Positions 1 through 8,363 of a stretch of 34,957 bases of DNA are shown here, piece after piece (position 1 is the stretch's first letter; each line of letters starts with the position of its first letter). The notes below the pieces were generated by a model. The model worked only from the letters and a program-made list of their open reading frames with translations, was not told where the DNA came from and ran no database searches. The stretch lies in NCBI GenBank assembly GCA_047629215.1, contig JBLHWO010000007.1, positions 1 through 34,957 of the forward strand, written 5' to 3'. The position numbers and the translations under genes are program-made. This DNA comes from CANLBN01 sp047629215. GTDB lineage: Bacteria > Pseudomonadota > Gammaproteobacteria > Pseudomonadales > Cellvibrionaceae.

Positions 1-1
1 A

Positions 2-1141
2 TTTTCCGGTATGTTTATTGGTCCCACTAGTCAGGCCCCTCGCGTCGATGAAGGCCGCGATGAGATTTTGTATGAACTAGAAGTGGCCTTCCAGCAAGTG
101 CCAGAAGGTGCGGTTGATCAACCTTGGTTAGTCGATAGAATTTTCCGTAATTTATTAGTTGATATTACCGGTAATACTCACAGAGCAGAGTTTTGTATCG
201 ATAAACTTTATTCGCCTACTGGGCCCACAGGGCGTTTAGGTATATTAGAGTTTCGTGGATTCGAAATGCCGCCGCATGCACGTATGTCATTGGTACAAAT
301 GTTGTTACTGCGTTGTTTGGTCGCACGGTTTTGGGAGAAACCCTACAAGCATAAGCTGGTTCGTTGGGGCACACGCCTGCATGATCAATTTTTATTGCCG
401 CATTATATTTGGTCTGATATCAAAGAAGTCGTTGCCGATTTAAATGATCACGGTTATCCATTCAAGCTAGATTGGTTATTGCCGTTTGAAGAGTTTCGTT
501 TCCCTCATTACGGTCGAGTACAAATTAACGATATCGAAATTGAATTACGTTGGGGTATCGAACCTTGGCATGTATTAGGTGAAGAAGTTGGCGCGCAAGG
601 AACGACTCGTTACGTTGATTCATCTGTGGAACGTCTACAAGTTCGCGTATCTGGAATTAACAGTGAACGTTACGTGTTAACCTGTAATGGTCGCCGTGTG
701 CCTTTACGCTCTACCGGCACGCAGGGTGAGTTTGTTGCTGGTGTGCGTTATCGAGCATGGGCACCACCCTCGGCATTACACCCTACCATTGGTGTTCATG
801 CGCCACTAGTCTTTGATTTAGTAGACTCTTGGAATGGAATTGCTATTGGTGGCTGTACTTATTATGTTAATCATCCTGGTGGCCGTAGCTATGATGCCTT
901 TCCGGTGAATGCTTCCGAGGCAGAGTCTCGACGAGTCAATCGTTTTTGGGACTACAATCATTCCCCAGGCGTTATTCGGCCACAAACACAAGCTGGCGCG
1001 ACAAACTTACCCTTAGGCCAAGAGGTAAGAGGTTTCTTTGTGCACACAGAAGAGCCAAGACCGATGGCGCCACCGCTAGAAGAAGTTGCAGAAGATTATC
1101 CTGCTACACTGGACTTAAGACGCTCTCCAGTATTTACCTAA
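2..1141 (+). CDS. DUF2126-family protein, C-terminal part (5' end outside window)
   Basis: The reading frame is open from the first complete codon of the window to TAA at 1139-1141, so this is the C-terminal ~379 residues of a longer protein. Full-length relatives are usually about 1,100 residues, with an N-terminal transglutaminase-like domain followed by DUF2126. Recognisable stretches are LGILEFRGFEMPPHARM, WGIEPWHVLGEE and GGCTYYVNHPGGRSYD, all typical of DUF2126 C-termini. In other genomes this gene sits with a circularly permuted ATP-grasp/alpha-E gene and a small transglutaminase gene; both are present here at 2791-6302, but 1.65 kb away. The group is predicted to make or modify peptide-like bonds, with unknown substrate. 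A strong terminator follows the stop codon. Family assignment is confident; biochemical role is inference. Confidence 0.88.
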   Translation, partial: FSGMFIGPTSQAPRVDEGRDEILYELEVAFQQVPEGAVDQPWLVDRIFRNLLVDITGNTHRAEFCIDKLYSPTGPTGRLGILEFRGFEMPPHARMSLVQMLLLRCLVARFWEKPYKHKLVRWGTRLHDQFLLPHYIWSDIKEVVADLNDHGYPFKLDWLLPFEEFRFPHYGRVQINDIEIELRWGIEPWHVLGEEVGAQGTTRYVDSSVERLQVRVSGINSERYVLTCNGRRVPLRSTGTQGEFVAGVRYRAWAPPSALHPTIGVHAPLVFDLVDSWNGIAIGGCTYYVNHPGGRSYDAFPVNASEAESRRVNRFWDYNHSPGVIRPQTQAGATNLPLGQEVRGFFVHTEEPRPMAPPLEEVAEDYPATLDLRRSPVFT

Positions 1142-1190
1142 CGCTGGCACTTTAGAATCCTCGGGTTAAGTAAAGTCAGAACTTATAGCT

Positions 1191-1225
1191 ATGATAACAG
1201 GAGGTTTTCCTGTTATCATTTTTTT
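1191..1225 (+). terminator. Rho-independent terminator after the DUF2126 gene
   Basis: A perfect 12 bp stem (1191-1202 with 1208-1219) encloses a 5-nt loop and runs straight into seven T residues (1219-1225). It lies 50 nt after the DUF2126 stop codon, so it should end that transcript before the IS-rich insertion and leave the downstream ATP-grasp gene dependent on its own promoter. Confidence 0.85.
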
Positions 1226-1374
1226 GTAAAAGAAATAATGGAGTACTTTTTTTTCTAGAGAAAACTCGCACAAAAAAAGGATTCCAACTAATTAATATTG
1301 ATAAAAGGGAAGCTTTTCCTTTTTCTCATACCGCTTTGAATCGGTAAGCATTAAGAATGATGGTGGCATGGTGT

Positions 1375-1596
1375 ATGAGTAATGAGCAACCGAATAATTC
1401 ATTGCATGGTATTACGCTTGAGGTCATTGTAACGAGGTTAGAGGAGCGTTACGGCTGGAGTGATTTGGCTCAGAAAATCGATATCAATTGCTTTAAAAGC
1501 GATCCATCAATCAAGTCATCACTGAAGTTTTTACGTAAGACCCAGTGGGCCAGAGACAAGGTTGAGCGTTTGTATGTCTCAACATTTGAAAAGTAA
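1375..1596 (+). CDS. VF530/DUF2132-family small nucleic-acid-binding protein
   Basis: This 73-residue protein starts MSNEQPNNSLHGITLE and contains CFKSDPSIKSSLKFLRKT followed by WARDKVERLY, the hallmark of the DUF2132 family (VF530 of Vibrio fischeri, a small helical double-stranded-DNA-binding protein). An upstream in-frame ATG at 1357 would add six residues (MMVAWC) absent from the family, so I chose 1375; the ribosome binding site is weak for both. The gene is intact and near its usual length of about 75 residues. It is isolated between the DUF2126 terminator and decayed insertion sequences, so its neighbours say nothing about its role. Binding to DNA is family knowledge; the biological function is not established. 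Confidence 0.85.
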   Translation: MSNEQPNNSLHGITLEVIVTRLEERYGWSDLAQKIDINCFKSDPSIKSSLKFLRKTQWARDKVERLYVSTFEK

Positions 1597-1697
1597 TTTC
1601 CGTAAGGCTATTAATACTAAATTACGCTGGGTTACCACTATGGAAATTATAGAAACTAATTGGACTCCTTCGCATAACAAGTGACTGTGTGTAGTGG

Positions 1698-1922
1698 TCA
1701 ATTCTTTTTGGCCACCGCATTAGAGTTTTTCCAAAAAAAGGCTTTTTTTTCGTTTGGCGACAGCCCTAAGATGTGGCTATGTGGCCTCACTGAATGTTAA
1801 TACCTATAAATATAGTCACGAACAGAATTACTAGCGACATCAGCGCTGCTATACCGTTTTCTGGGCATGTTTTCAGTTTTCAAGCTTCGGAAAAAACTCT
1901 CCATCGGAGCATTGACGCTCCT
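1698..1922 (-). pseudogene. IS3-family transposase (OrfB) C-terminal relic
   Basis: Reading the minus strand from about 1922 to the TGA at 1698-1700 gives NAPMESFFRSLKTENMPRK, then YSSADVASNSVRDYIYRY, an in-frame TAA, HSVRPHSHILGLSPNE and a short tail ending AVAKKN. This is the C-terminal end of an IS3-family DDE transposase (motifs NAPMESFF.SLKTE and YN..RPH..L.G.SP). The family motif normally reads YYNSVRPH, so the stop replaces the second Tyr. The N-terminal half and the left IS end are missing. Sequence just beyond the stop (about 1690-1715, TAGTGGTCAA...GGCCACC) resembles an IS3-type terminal repeat. The element is dead. Confidence 0.8.
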
Positions 1923-2014
1923 ATGTCAACTTAAGCAGCAAAAGCCAAATCCTGTAATAATTGGGGGTATAATTGTAACCAACTACACCAAAAGCCACCT
2001 AGTCACTTGATCTT

Positions 2015-2645
2015 TCTGCACCTATTATTTACGGTTTTATCCAGCAAAATAAGGCCTCTGGTGGCGAGCTTTACAAGCACCTTCGCCACAGAAAGCCTTA
2101 TAAAAAAGTCACCAGACCCTAGAGTCCAAATTATCGAGCATATATCGATAGATGAGAGACCTGCTATTGCCTATAAAAAAGTGCCTATAGATGACTGGGA
2201 AGCTGACACTGCTATTGGTAAGGATCATAAAGGGGTTTTGGTGATGTTGGCCAAACACGTCAGTAAAAAAATATTCATTACACATGTTCCATCGAAGCAT
2301 GCGGAGATTGCTAAGGAGGCTATTATTAAGCTGCTGTTGCCAAAGAAGAAACAGCTTCACACGATTACATTTGATAATGGTAAGGAGTTTGCCTCCCACG
2401 CTAAAATAAAAAAGGCGCTCGGCGTGGACAACTATTTTGCACACCCCTATCATTTATAGGAGCGCGGACTGAACGAGAATCATAATGGGTTGATCCGCCA
2501 GTATTTTCCGAAATAAATGGCATTAGATAAAGTGACAGTCGAAGAAATTATTTTGATCCAAAATAAGCTCATTAATAGAACTAGGCAGTTACTAGGTTAT
2601 AAAGCACCTAATGAGGTTTACGACGCTATGCTTTTAACTGAATAA
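2015..2645 (+). pseudogene. IS30-family transposase relic (frameshift plus two stops)
   Basis: Pieces of an IS30-family transposase appear in order but not in one open frame. Frame 2 gives IIYGFIQQNKASGGELYKHL (from about 2024) and HRKPYKK. The frame then shifts near 2105 and continues as SIDERPAIAYKKVPIDDWEA, DTAIGKDHKG, TFDNGKEFASH and AHPYHL. A TAG at 2457-2459 stands where the family has Trp; reading on in frame gives ERGLNENHNGLIRQYFPK, a TAA at 2514-2516, and a tail ending APNEVYDAMLLTE at 2645. The DDE Asp residues (DTAIG, DNGKE) and Glu (ERG.NEN) are still visible. The N-terminal helix-turn-helix region is missing. Sequence around 2650-2680 may be the right IS end. Non-functional. Confidence 0.88.
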
Positions 2646-2734
2646 TCAAGCTGTGTCGTGCTGGTGACTGAAATCCGCGTTGTTTAATATTACTACTATC
2701 GTTGCTTAATTATGATGCTACAAAAAAAGAATGG

Positions 2735-2762
2735 TTGACCTGATAAGCTAAACTCTTAGAAT
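2735..2762 (+). promoter_or_regulatory. Predicted sigma-70 promoter for the ATP-grasp/alpha-E gene
   Basis: TTGACC (2735-2740) and TAGAAT (2757-2762) are separated by 16 bp, a close match to sigma-70 consensus, with initiation expected about 20 nt before the ATG at 2791. It lies just downstream of the IS30 relic, so the interrupted cluster may now be driven from here. Confidence 0.55.
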
Positions 2763-2790
2763 ATCCCTTCAATTTCTAGGCTGTTCCCAA

Positions 2791-5400
2791 ATGTTACCAC
2801 CCAAGCAATCTCAAAGTAGTTCTTCGGTATCATCTCTTGAGCTTGCGGAAGGATATCGAGCTATTACAGGCACTTATGATGAGGCTTTAGGTCAGACTGG
2901 TCAAATCAAAGAGCATTGGGCCTATCTGTTGAATAGCCTCAGTAGCCTTGGCACAGAGAATCTTACTCAGCGTCAGGTAAAGACTCAGCGTATTTTACGT
3001 GACGATGGGGCAACCTATAAGCCCTACACAGACCAAGAGCGGACTTGGGAGCTAGATCCAGTACCATTATTGCTAGACAGTCACACTTGGCAAGGAATTG
3101 AAGCAGGTTTAGTGCAGCGCACCACCTTGTTCGATAAATTACTTAAAGATATTTATGGTAAACAAGACCTAGTACTCCAAGGTGTCATTCCTCCAGAGGC
3201 TATTTTTGCAAATCCAGGCTTTTTGCGACCTTGTTTTGGAATAGAGCCGCCGTCTGAGCAGGCGCTGATTTTACATGCTGTCGATATGGTGCGGACCCCT
3301 GACAATCAAGTGTGTATTATTGGCGATCGCACTCAGTCTCCCAGTGGGGCGGGCTATGCTCTAGAAAACCGTACGGTAATGACCCGTGTATTCCCTAATT
3401 TATTCCGCGACAGTCAAGTTCGTCGCTTGGCTGTATTCTTTCAATCGCTTCGCTATAAGCTCAATAGTCTAGCGACGAACGGTGAACCACCCAATATTGT
3501 TGTGCTCACACCCGGTAGTCGTAGTGAATCCTATTTCGAGCATGCCTATCTTGCAAATTATCTTGGTTATTCTTTAGTACAGGGTAGGGATTTGGTGGTG
3601 CGTAATGGTTACGTATGGACTAAGTCATTGAACGGGCTTTCTCGAGTCGATGTTATTTTACGGCGAGTGGATGATTACTTTTGCGACCCAGCCGAACTCA
3701 AAAGCGATTCTTACTTAGGTGTCCCCGGTTTATTAGAGTCGGTACGAGCTGGAAAGGTTGTTGTGACCAATCCATTAGGTAGTGGTGTACTCGAAAGCCC
3801 CGTATTTTTAAAGTATTTGCCAGCGATAAGTCAAGCCCTAACGGGGGAAGATTTATCATTACGGTCAGCTAAAACGTATTGGGCCTACGATCCTTTAGAT
3901 TGCGAGTATATGCTTGATAATATTGGCAAACTAATTATTAAACCGGTATTTAAAAAACAGCATCAAAATAGCGTATTAGGTTATGAGTGTTCTGAAGAGC
4001 AGTTAAATAATTTACGCCATAAAATCAAACAGAACCCCTTAAAATTCGTTGGGCAGGAATATGTACGGCCATCCTATGCGCCCAGCTGGAAAGATAAAAA
4101 GTTTATTTCGCGTCCGACTGTACTTAGAAGTTTCGTTGTGGCAAAAGAGGGTGCAGCAACAGAAAAGATAAGTAGTCAATCTCAATCTGCTCAATATAGT
4201 GTTATGCCGGGTGGGCTCACTCGAATGGGCCGCTCACCAGAAGATAAAATAATTACTAATAAGTTATCTGCATTAAGTAAAGATACATGGATTTTGTCGC
4301 CGGAACCACAGCGTTATGCTAGCTTGTGGTCACATAATACAGATCATGTTTCTATCTCCAGTGAAGAGCAAAATAATTTACCAAGCCGTGTTGTTGAGAA
4401 TATGTTTTGGTTCGGTCGCTATGCCGTGCGCGCTGAGTTTGCGTTACGTTTATTAAGAACTGTTTTTGTTCAGCTCAACAATACACAACATTTGTCGAAA
4501 CATAGTTATCGCATTATATTACTGGCTGTTACGCAGGTAACAGAAACGTTTCCCGGTTTTAACGCTGAAGGTTCAGTCTTGTTTGAAAACCCAGAAGCCG
4601 AATTGATTTCTATTATCATTGATGCCAATCGTCCCGGTAGTATCGTTTCTCGTTTAAATGTAATGCTGAATTGTGCAGAAGAGGTGAAGGTGCTTTTATC
4701 TGCAGATACTCAGCGTGTCATTAATGATATTCGCGATAATGTGGGCACACTCGAGTCTGTTATTAGAACAGATTTTGTATCTGCTCCTGAAGAGGCTCTA
4801 GATCCATTGGTTACGAGTCTATTGGCTTTGTCAGGTTTAATACATGAGAGTATGATTCGTGGTTACGCTTGGCGCTTTATTGAAATAGGCCGACATCTAG
4901 AGCGTTCTTTTCAATCGATGTCGTTAATAGGCGCGTTGTTATCACCTGTACTTAGTGAATACGATGAAGATAGTACATTAGAAACAGTATTGTTAACGAT
5001 GGAAGCCTTGGTGACGTATCGTCGTCGCTATCGTGCACGAACCGATGTTATTAATGGTCTAGAATTAACCTTGCTTGATGATACCAATCCACGCTCTCTC
5101 AACAGTTTGTTGCATCATTTACACGATCATGTTGATGCTTTGCCGGGGCGGGAACAAAAAAGCTTTTTAACTCAAGAGCGACGTATAACCTTAGAGTTAT
5201 TAAACCATATTCAATTAGCTCAGCCAGAACATCTTTGCGTCTACAATAAGGGTGATAAAGTGAGAGAAGGATTAGCTGAATTAATGGATAGTGGTAAAAC
5301 AAAATTAAATGATTTAGCAACGGTACTCAGCGATGTCTATTTTGATCATACTGAAGTCTATCATCAGGTTTCAGAAACCTCGTGGGAAGATGAGCTATGA
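2791..5400 (+). CDS. Circularly permuted ATP-grasp / alpha-E domain fusion protein
   Basis: This 869-residue cytoplasmic protein has two parts. Residues ~60-490 match the circularly permuted ATP-grasp family (DUF404/DUF407), with GIEAGLVQRTTLFDKLLKDI, PGSRSESYFEHAYLANYLG and VVTNPLGSGVLESPVFLKYL visible. Residues ~529-860 match the alpha-E helical domain (DUF403), beginning SRVVENMFWFGRYAVRAEFA and including YAWRFIEIGRHLERS. Many genomes encode these as two adjacent proteins; here they are fused. The family is predicted to form amide bonds using ATP, working with the transglutaminase-like partner encoded next (ATGA overlap at 5397-5400) and with DUF2126 proteins. Substrate and product are unknown. 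The ORF is intact. Domain identity is confident; ligase activity is family-level prediction. Confidence 0.92.
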   Translation: MLPPKQSQSSSSVSSLELAEGYRAITGTYDEALGQTGQIKEHWAYLLNSLSSLGTENLTQRQVKTQRILRDDGATYKPYTDQERTWELDPVPLLLDSHTWQGIEAGLVQRTTLFDKLLKDIYGKQDLVLQGVIPPEAIFANPGFLRPCFGIEPPSEQALILHAVDMVRTPDNQVCIIGDRTQSPSGAGYALENRTVMTRVFPNLFRDSQVRRLAVFFQSLRYKLNSLATNGEPPNIVVLTPGSRSESYFEHAYLANYLGYSLVQGRDLVVRNGYVWTKSLNGLSRVDVILRRVDDYFCDPAELKSDSYLGVPGLLESVRAGKVVVTNPLGSGVLESPVFLKYLPAISQALTGEDLSLRSAKTYWAYDPLDCEYMLDNIGKLIIKPVFKKQHQNSVLGYECSEEQLNNLRHKIKQNPLKFVGQEYVRPSYAPSWKDKKFISRPTVLRSFVVAKEGAATEKISSQSQSAQYSVMPGGLTRMGRSPEDKIITNKLSALSKDTWILSPEPQRYASLWSHNTDHVSISSEEQNNLPSRVVENMFWFGRYAVRAEFALRLLRTVFVQLNNTQHLSKHSYRIILLAVTQVTETFPGFNAEGSVLFENPEAELISIIIDANRPGSIVSRLNVMLNCAEEVKVLLSADTQRVINDIRDNVGTLESVIRTDFVSAPEEALDPLVTSLLALSGLIHESMIRGYAWRFIEIGRHLERSFQSMSLIGALLSPVLSEYDEDSTLETVLLTMEALVTYRRRYRARTDVINGLELTLLDDTNPRSLNSLLHHLHDHVDALPGREQKSFLTQERRITLELLNHIQLAQPEHLCVYNKGDKVREGLAELMDSGKTKLNDLATVLSDVYFDHTEVYHQVSETSWEDEL

Positions 5401-6302
5401 AGTATCGAGTTCGTCACATTACCCACTATCGATACGAGCACAAAGTGATTTCATGCCATAACCGCGCTCACTTATTACCAAGAGAAACGTCTTTTCAGTT
5501 TGCCGCAACTCCGAGGGTAGTGATACACCCAACCCCTATAACAGGGAGTCGTCGTATCGATTATTTTGGCAATCGAGTTTACCACTTCGCGATTCAAGAA
5601 CCCCATCAGTCTTTATCGATTCAAGTCACAACTGATATACACCTAAAACCACAGCGAATGGAGTTAAGTGAGACATTAAGTTATGGCAACACCTGTGCTC
5701 AAGTTAAAGAGAAATTAAACGGGTGTTATGGCGGTAATATCGATATAGAAACATGCTCTGCACGTGAATTTTTACTCGATTCTCCGATGATTAAATTAAG
5801 TGACAGGCTCCGTCAATATGGTGATGTGTGCTTTTCTCCCTACAAGCCCTTTTTGACTGCCGTCATGGAGTTTACCCACAAAATATTTACTGAGTTTGAT
5901 TTTGATTCTGGTGTAACCGATGTCGCTACACCTTTGGAAGAGGTCCTGAAACACAAACATGGAGTTTGTCAGGATTTCGCTCATTTAGCGATTGGTTGTT
6001 TACGTTCAATGGGCTATGCAGCGCGCTACATTAGTGGTTATTTAGAGACTATTCCTCCATTAGGGCAGAAAAAAATGATGGGTTCTGATGCATCTCATGC
6101 TTGGTTTTCAGTTTATTCTCCTGGTGAAGGTTGGTTTGAATTTGACCCTACAAACGACACTATTCCCAGCCACCAGCACCTTGTTACCGCATGGGGAAGG
6201 GATTATTCGGATGTTAGTCCTCTGAGAGGTGTTATTATTGGTGGTGGTGCGTCGCAAAAACTCACCGTATCTGTCGACGTTCAGCGGATAGAAGAGCTAT
6301 AG
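5397..6302 (+). CDS. Transglutaminase-like cysteine protease-fold protein
   Basis: This is a 301-residue protein with the bacterial transglutaminase N-terminal beta region (~1-80, MKYRVRHITHYRYEHKV) and a transglutaminase core. The catalytic triad is visible: Cys191 in HGVCQDFAHLAIGCLRSMG, His234 in DASHAWFSVY and Asp250 in GWFEFDPTND. There is no signal peptide, so it is probably cytoplasmic. The start codon overlaps the stop of the ATP-grasp/alpha-E gene (ATGA), which implies translational coupling and a shared complex or pathway. Members of this family may hydrolyse or transfer amide bonds on peptides made or modified by the ATP-grasp partner; this is inference from conserved neighbourhood. 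The length is normal and the gene is intact. Confidence 0.92.
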   Translation: MKYRVRHITHYRYEHKVISCHNRAHLLPRETSFQFAATPRVVIHPTPITGSRRIDYFGNRVYHFAIQEPHQSLSIQVTTDIHLKPQRMELSETLSYGNTCAQVKEKLNGCYGGNIDIETCSAREFLLDSPMIKLSDRLRQYGDVCFSPYKPFLTAVMEFTHKIFTEFDFDSGVTDVATPLEEVLKHKHGVCQDFAHLAIGCLRSMGYAARYISGYLETIPPLGQKKMMGSDASHAWFSVYSPGEGWFEFDPTNDTIPSHQHLVTAWGRDYSDVSPLRGVIIGGGASQKLTVSVDVQRIEEL

Positions 6303-6507
6303 TCTTACTTTAATAAGATTTCATAACTATTTGATAGTAAAGGAAAAATATTACCCCTTCTCCTACCTTAAAACAGTTCGACTCTGTAATTTATTTCTCA
6401 TAACATTTAGCTGTAAAAACAATATATTTTAATAAATAAATGATACTACAGTTGGCTTAAAGTATGCCGATAACCTTGCTACATACTTTTTAATGCAAGG
6501 TTTACCC

Positions 6508-8031
6508 ATGTTATCCCCACTTCCTTCTGTTGCTGAACCCGGATCTAGCCAACATCAAACAAATGTCACCACGTCTTACTCTACGAGTAAAGAGTCTGGT
6601 AGTAGTCAGACTGAAGCACGTGCTGATGGAACAACTGTGACAAAAGTGGAATACAGTAACCAGCGTTCGTCTTATACGGTTTCGTTAAGCAGTAGTGGGG
6701 AATCCGATAAGCCCTTAACGTATACAAGTCTTAGTCAAAGTTATCAATTATCTAGCGTGTCGGTGAAAAACTCGGAAGCACGTATCACTCAAGAAAGTAG
6801 CCAATCTTCGAATACACAGTCGTTATCATCTGCAGGGGCCTCAGCCGCCATTAGCGATGCTAGCCCTTTACTGGATGGCGCAAAAAATATTTTAAAATTT
6901 ATTGAGCAAAGAATTGCCAGCGAAAAAGCGGGTGGCGCTTCAGAAGCTGCATTAGCGGAATTGTGGGAGCAGGGTTTAAAAGGCTTTGTTCAGGGTTTTA
7001 ATGAGGCTAAAGATATACTTTCAGCATCGGGTCAACTCGGTGCCGAGGTTGAAGGTGTTGTTACATTATTATCCGCCCAAGTTTTTGCTGGATTTGATGC
7101 AGTTTATGATCAGTACATTGGCGACAAAGGAGAAGGTAAAAGCGCCTCGAATGAAGGCGGCGCAGCCACTAACGCCCCCTTTGCGCTGTCAAAACCAGCT
7201 AACTCTCCAACCGACAATGCCAGTGGCCCTCGCCAATTCCTAAGCAGTGGCATTTTGAATAATGGCGGTAAGCAGTTAAGCGAGCAGTTTAACACTATTG
7301 GTAACGGCGGTAGCTTATCGAGCAACAGTGCTTTGGTCGATCTAGTCAGTGCACTGGGAGATAATGTTGATGCGGCGATAGAGTATGGTCGTAAAGATAC
7401 ATTTATATTTGAATTAAAAACGTTAGATGGCGATACCATTTCAATTAATGCGAGCAATACAGCTGTATTTGTGGGTGAATATGGATCGTCTATAGATACA
7501 GTAGGCGAAAAAAATATCGAAGGTATGAAAGACAAAAATGACTTTACAATGGATATTGTAGGTGAGCTTGATGAGCAAGAAAGAGTGGCTATTGAAGATT
7601 TACTTAATCAAGTAATGTCCCTAGCCGATGAATTTTATAACGGTGATATCGATAAAGCTTACGAAGCCGCAATAGCCCTAGGTTATGATCAAAACGAAAT
7701 TGCCAGTTACGCTATTAATTTACGTCAAACAGAACAATTCAGTGTGGCGGCCGCGTATCAAGATTTTGAGCCAAGCGTTTCCCCTGACTCTAAAGAAGCA
7801 TTGGCCTCTATTGGGGACTTTGCTCAAAGTGTTCTGAAAACCTTAAATAACCCAGGGAATTACGCCTTTTTTGACTATACACAGTTGTTAAAGGGGATCT
7901 CTGAACAAATAGATCAGCAAATTAAACCTACATCAACACAGAGTTTTACAGATGCAATTGAGCAACTTGTTGATACAGCGGGTGTTGAAAACTTGGGCCA
8001 GGATATGCCGGCTAATAGATCGGCAGTGTAA
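6508..8031 (+). CDS. DUF5610-like Ser-rich protein of unknown function
   Basis: This 507-residue protein starts MLSPLPSVAEPGSS. I chose ATG 6508 over ATG 6493 because AAGG at 6497-6500 is correctly spaced for it. Residues ~10-110 are Ser/Thr-rich and low complexity (YTVSLSSSGESDKPLTYTSL). Residues ~130-200 (FIEQRIASEKAGGASEAALA, EQGLKGFVQGFNEAKDIL) resemble the helical DUF5610 domain of marine gammaproteobacterial proteins; I recall this rather than prove it. A beta-rich stretch FIFELKTLDGDTISINAS follows, then an acidic helical C-terminus. No signal peptide or membrane segment is evident, and I do not know its function. A relic of a second copy of its last 25 codons lies at 13952-14026. No terminator is seen after it. 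Confidence 0.75.
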   Translation: MLSPLPSVAEPGSSQHQTNVTTSYSTSKESGSSQTEARADGTTVTKVEYSNQRSSYTVSLSSSGESDKPLTYTSLSQSYQLSSVSVKNSEARITQESSQSSNTQSLSSAGASAAISDASPLLDGAKNILKFIEQRIASEKAGGASEAALAELWEQGLKGFVQGFNEAKDILSASGQLGAEVEGVVTLLSAQVFAGFDAVYDQYIGDKGEGKSASNEGGAATNAPFALSKPANSPTDNASGPRQFLSSGILNNGGKQLSEQFNTIGNGGSLSSNSALVDLVSALGDNVDAAIEYGRKDTFIFELKTLDGDTISINASNTAVFVGEYGSSIDTVGEKNIEGMKDKNDFTMDIVGELDEQERVAIEDLLNQVMSLADEFYNGDIDKAYEAAIALGYDQNEIASYAINLRQTEQFSVAAAYQDFEPSVSPDSKEALASIGDFAQSVLKTLNNPGNYAFFDYTQLLKGISEQIDQQIKPTSTQSFTDAIEQLVDTAGVENLGQDMPANRSAV

Positions 8032-8240
8032 AATTGTTTTTTAATAGATTGTTACAAATGGAGTGCAGAGTCGTTTCTTTTGAGGCGAGCAAGTTCCGAT
8101 TATTTTAATTCCCTTATCCCGCTTGGTTCGCCTTCTATATTTTCTGTAAATACTCTCGAAAGTAAATATACCGATGCAGCTATTCACATATTAGGCAAAT
8201 ATTTGTGATTTGTGTTGATCGGGATTTCCACGTAAAACAA

Positions 8241-8264
8241 GTAAAAGTAAAAGTAAAAGTAAAA
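8241..8264 (+). repeat. Four tandem GTAAAA hexamers
   Basis: Four exact copies of GTAAAA sit about 100 nt upstream of the likely start at 8364, within the 332 nt between the two genes. The rest of 8032-8363 is AT-rich and shows no recognisable gene or terminator. An alternative GTG start at 8205 would translate this run as alternating Val-Lys, which looks like read-through of non-coding sequence. Confidence 0.7.
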
Positions 8265-8363
8265 TTTTTGGGTTGCGAATCACTATTTGTGTGTGGTTAT
8301 GGAACTTTTGGTTGTTATTTGCCACGTAAAAGGCTGATAGAGTTAATTATTAAGAGTTTAAAT

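Noticed and set aside
1303..1323. Second terminator-like hairpin before the VF530 gene
   Set aside because: AAAAGG...CCTTTT pairs only through an AT-rich, nearly loopless stem.
8241..8264. Short tandem hexamers read as Val-Lys coding repeat from GTG 8205
   Set aside because: Composition upstream of 8364 looks non-coding, and no ribosome binding site supports the GTG.
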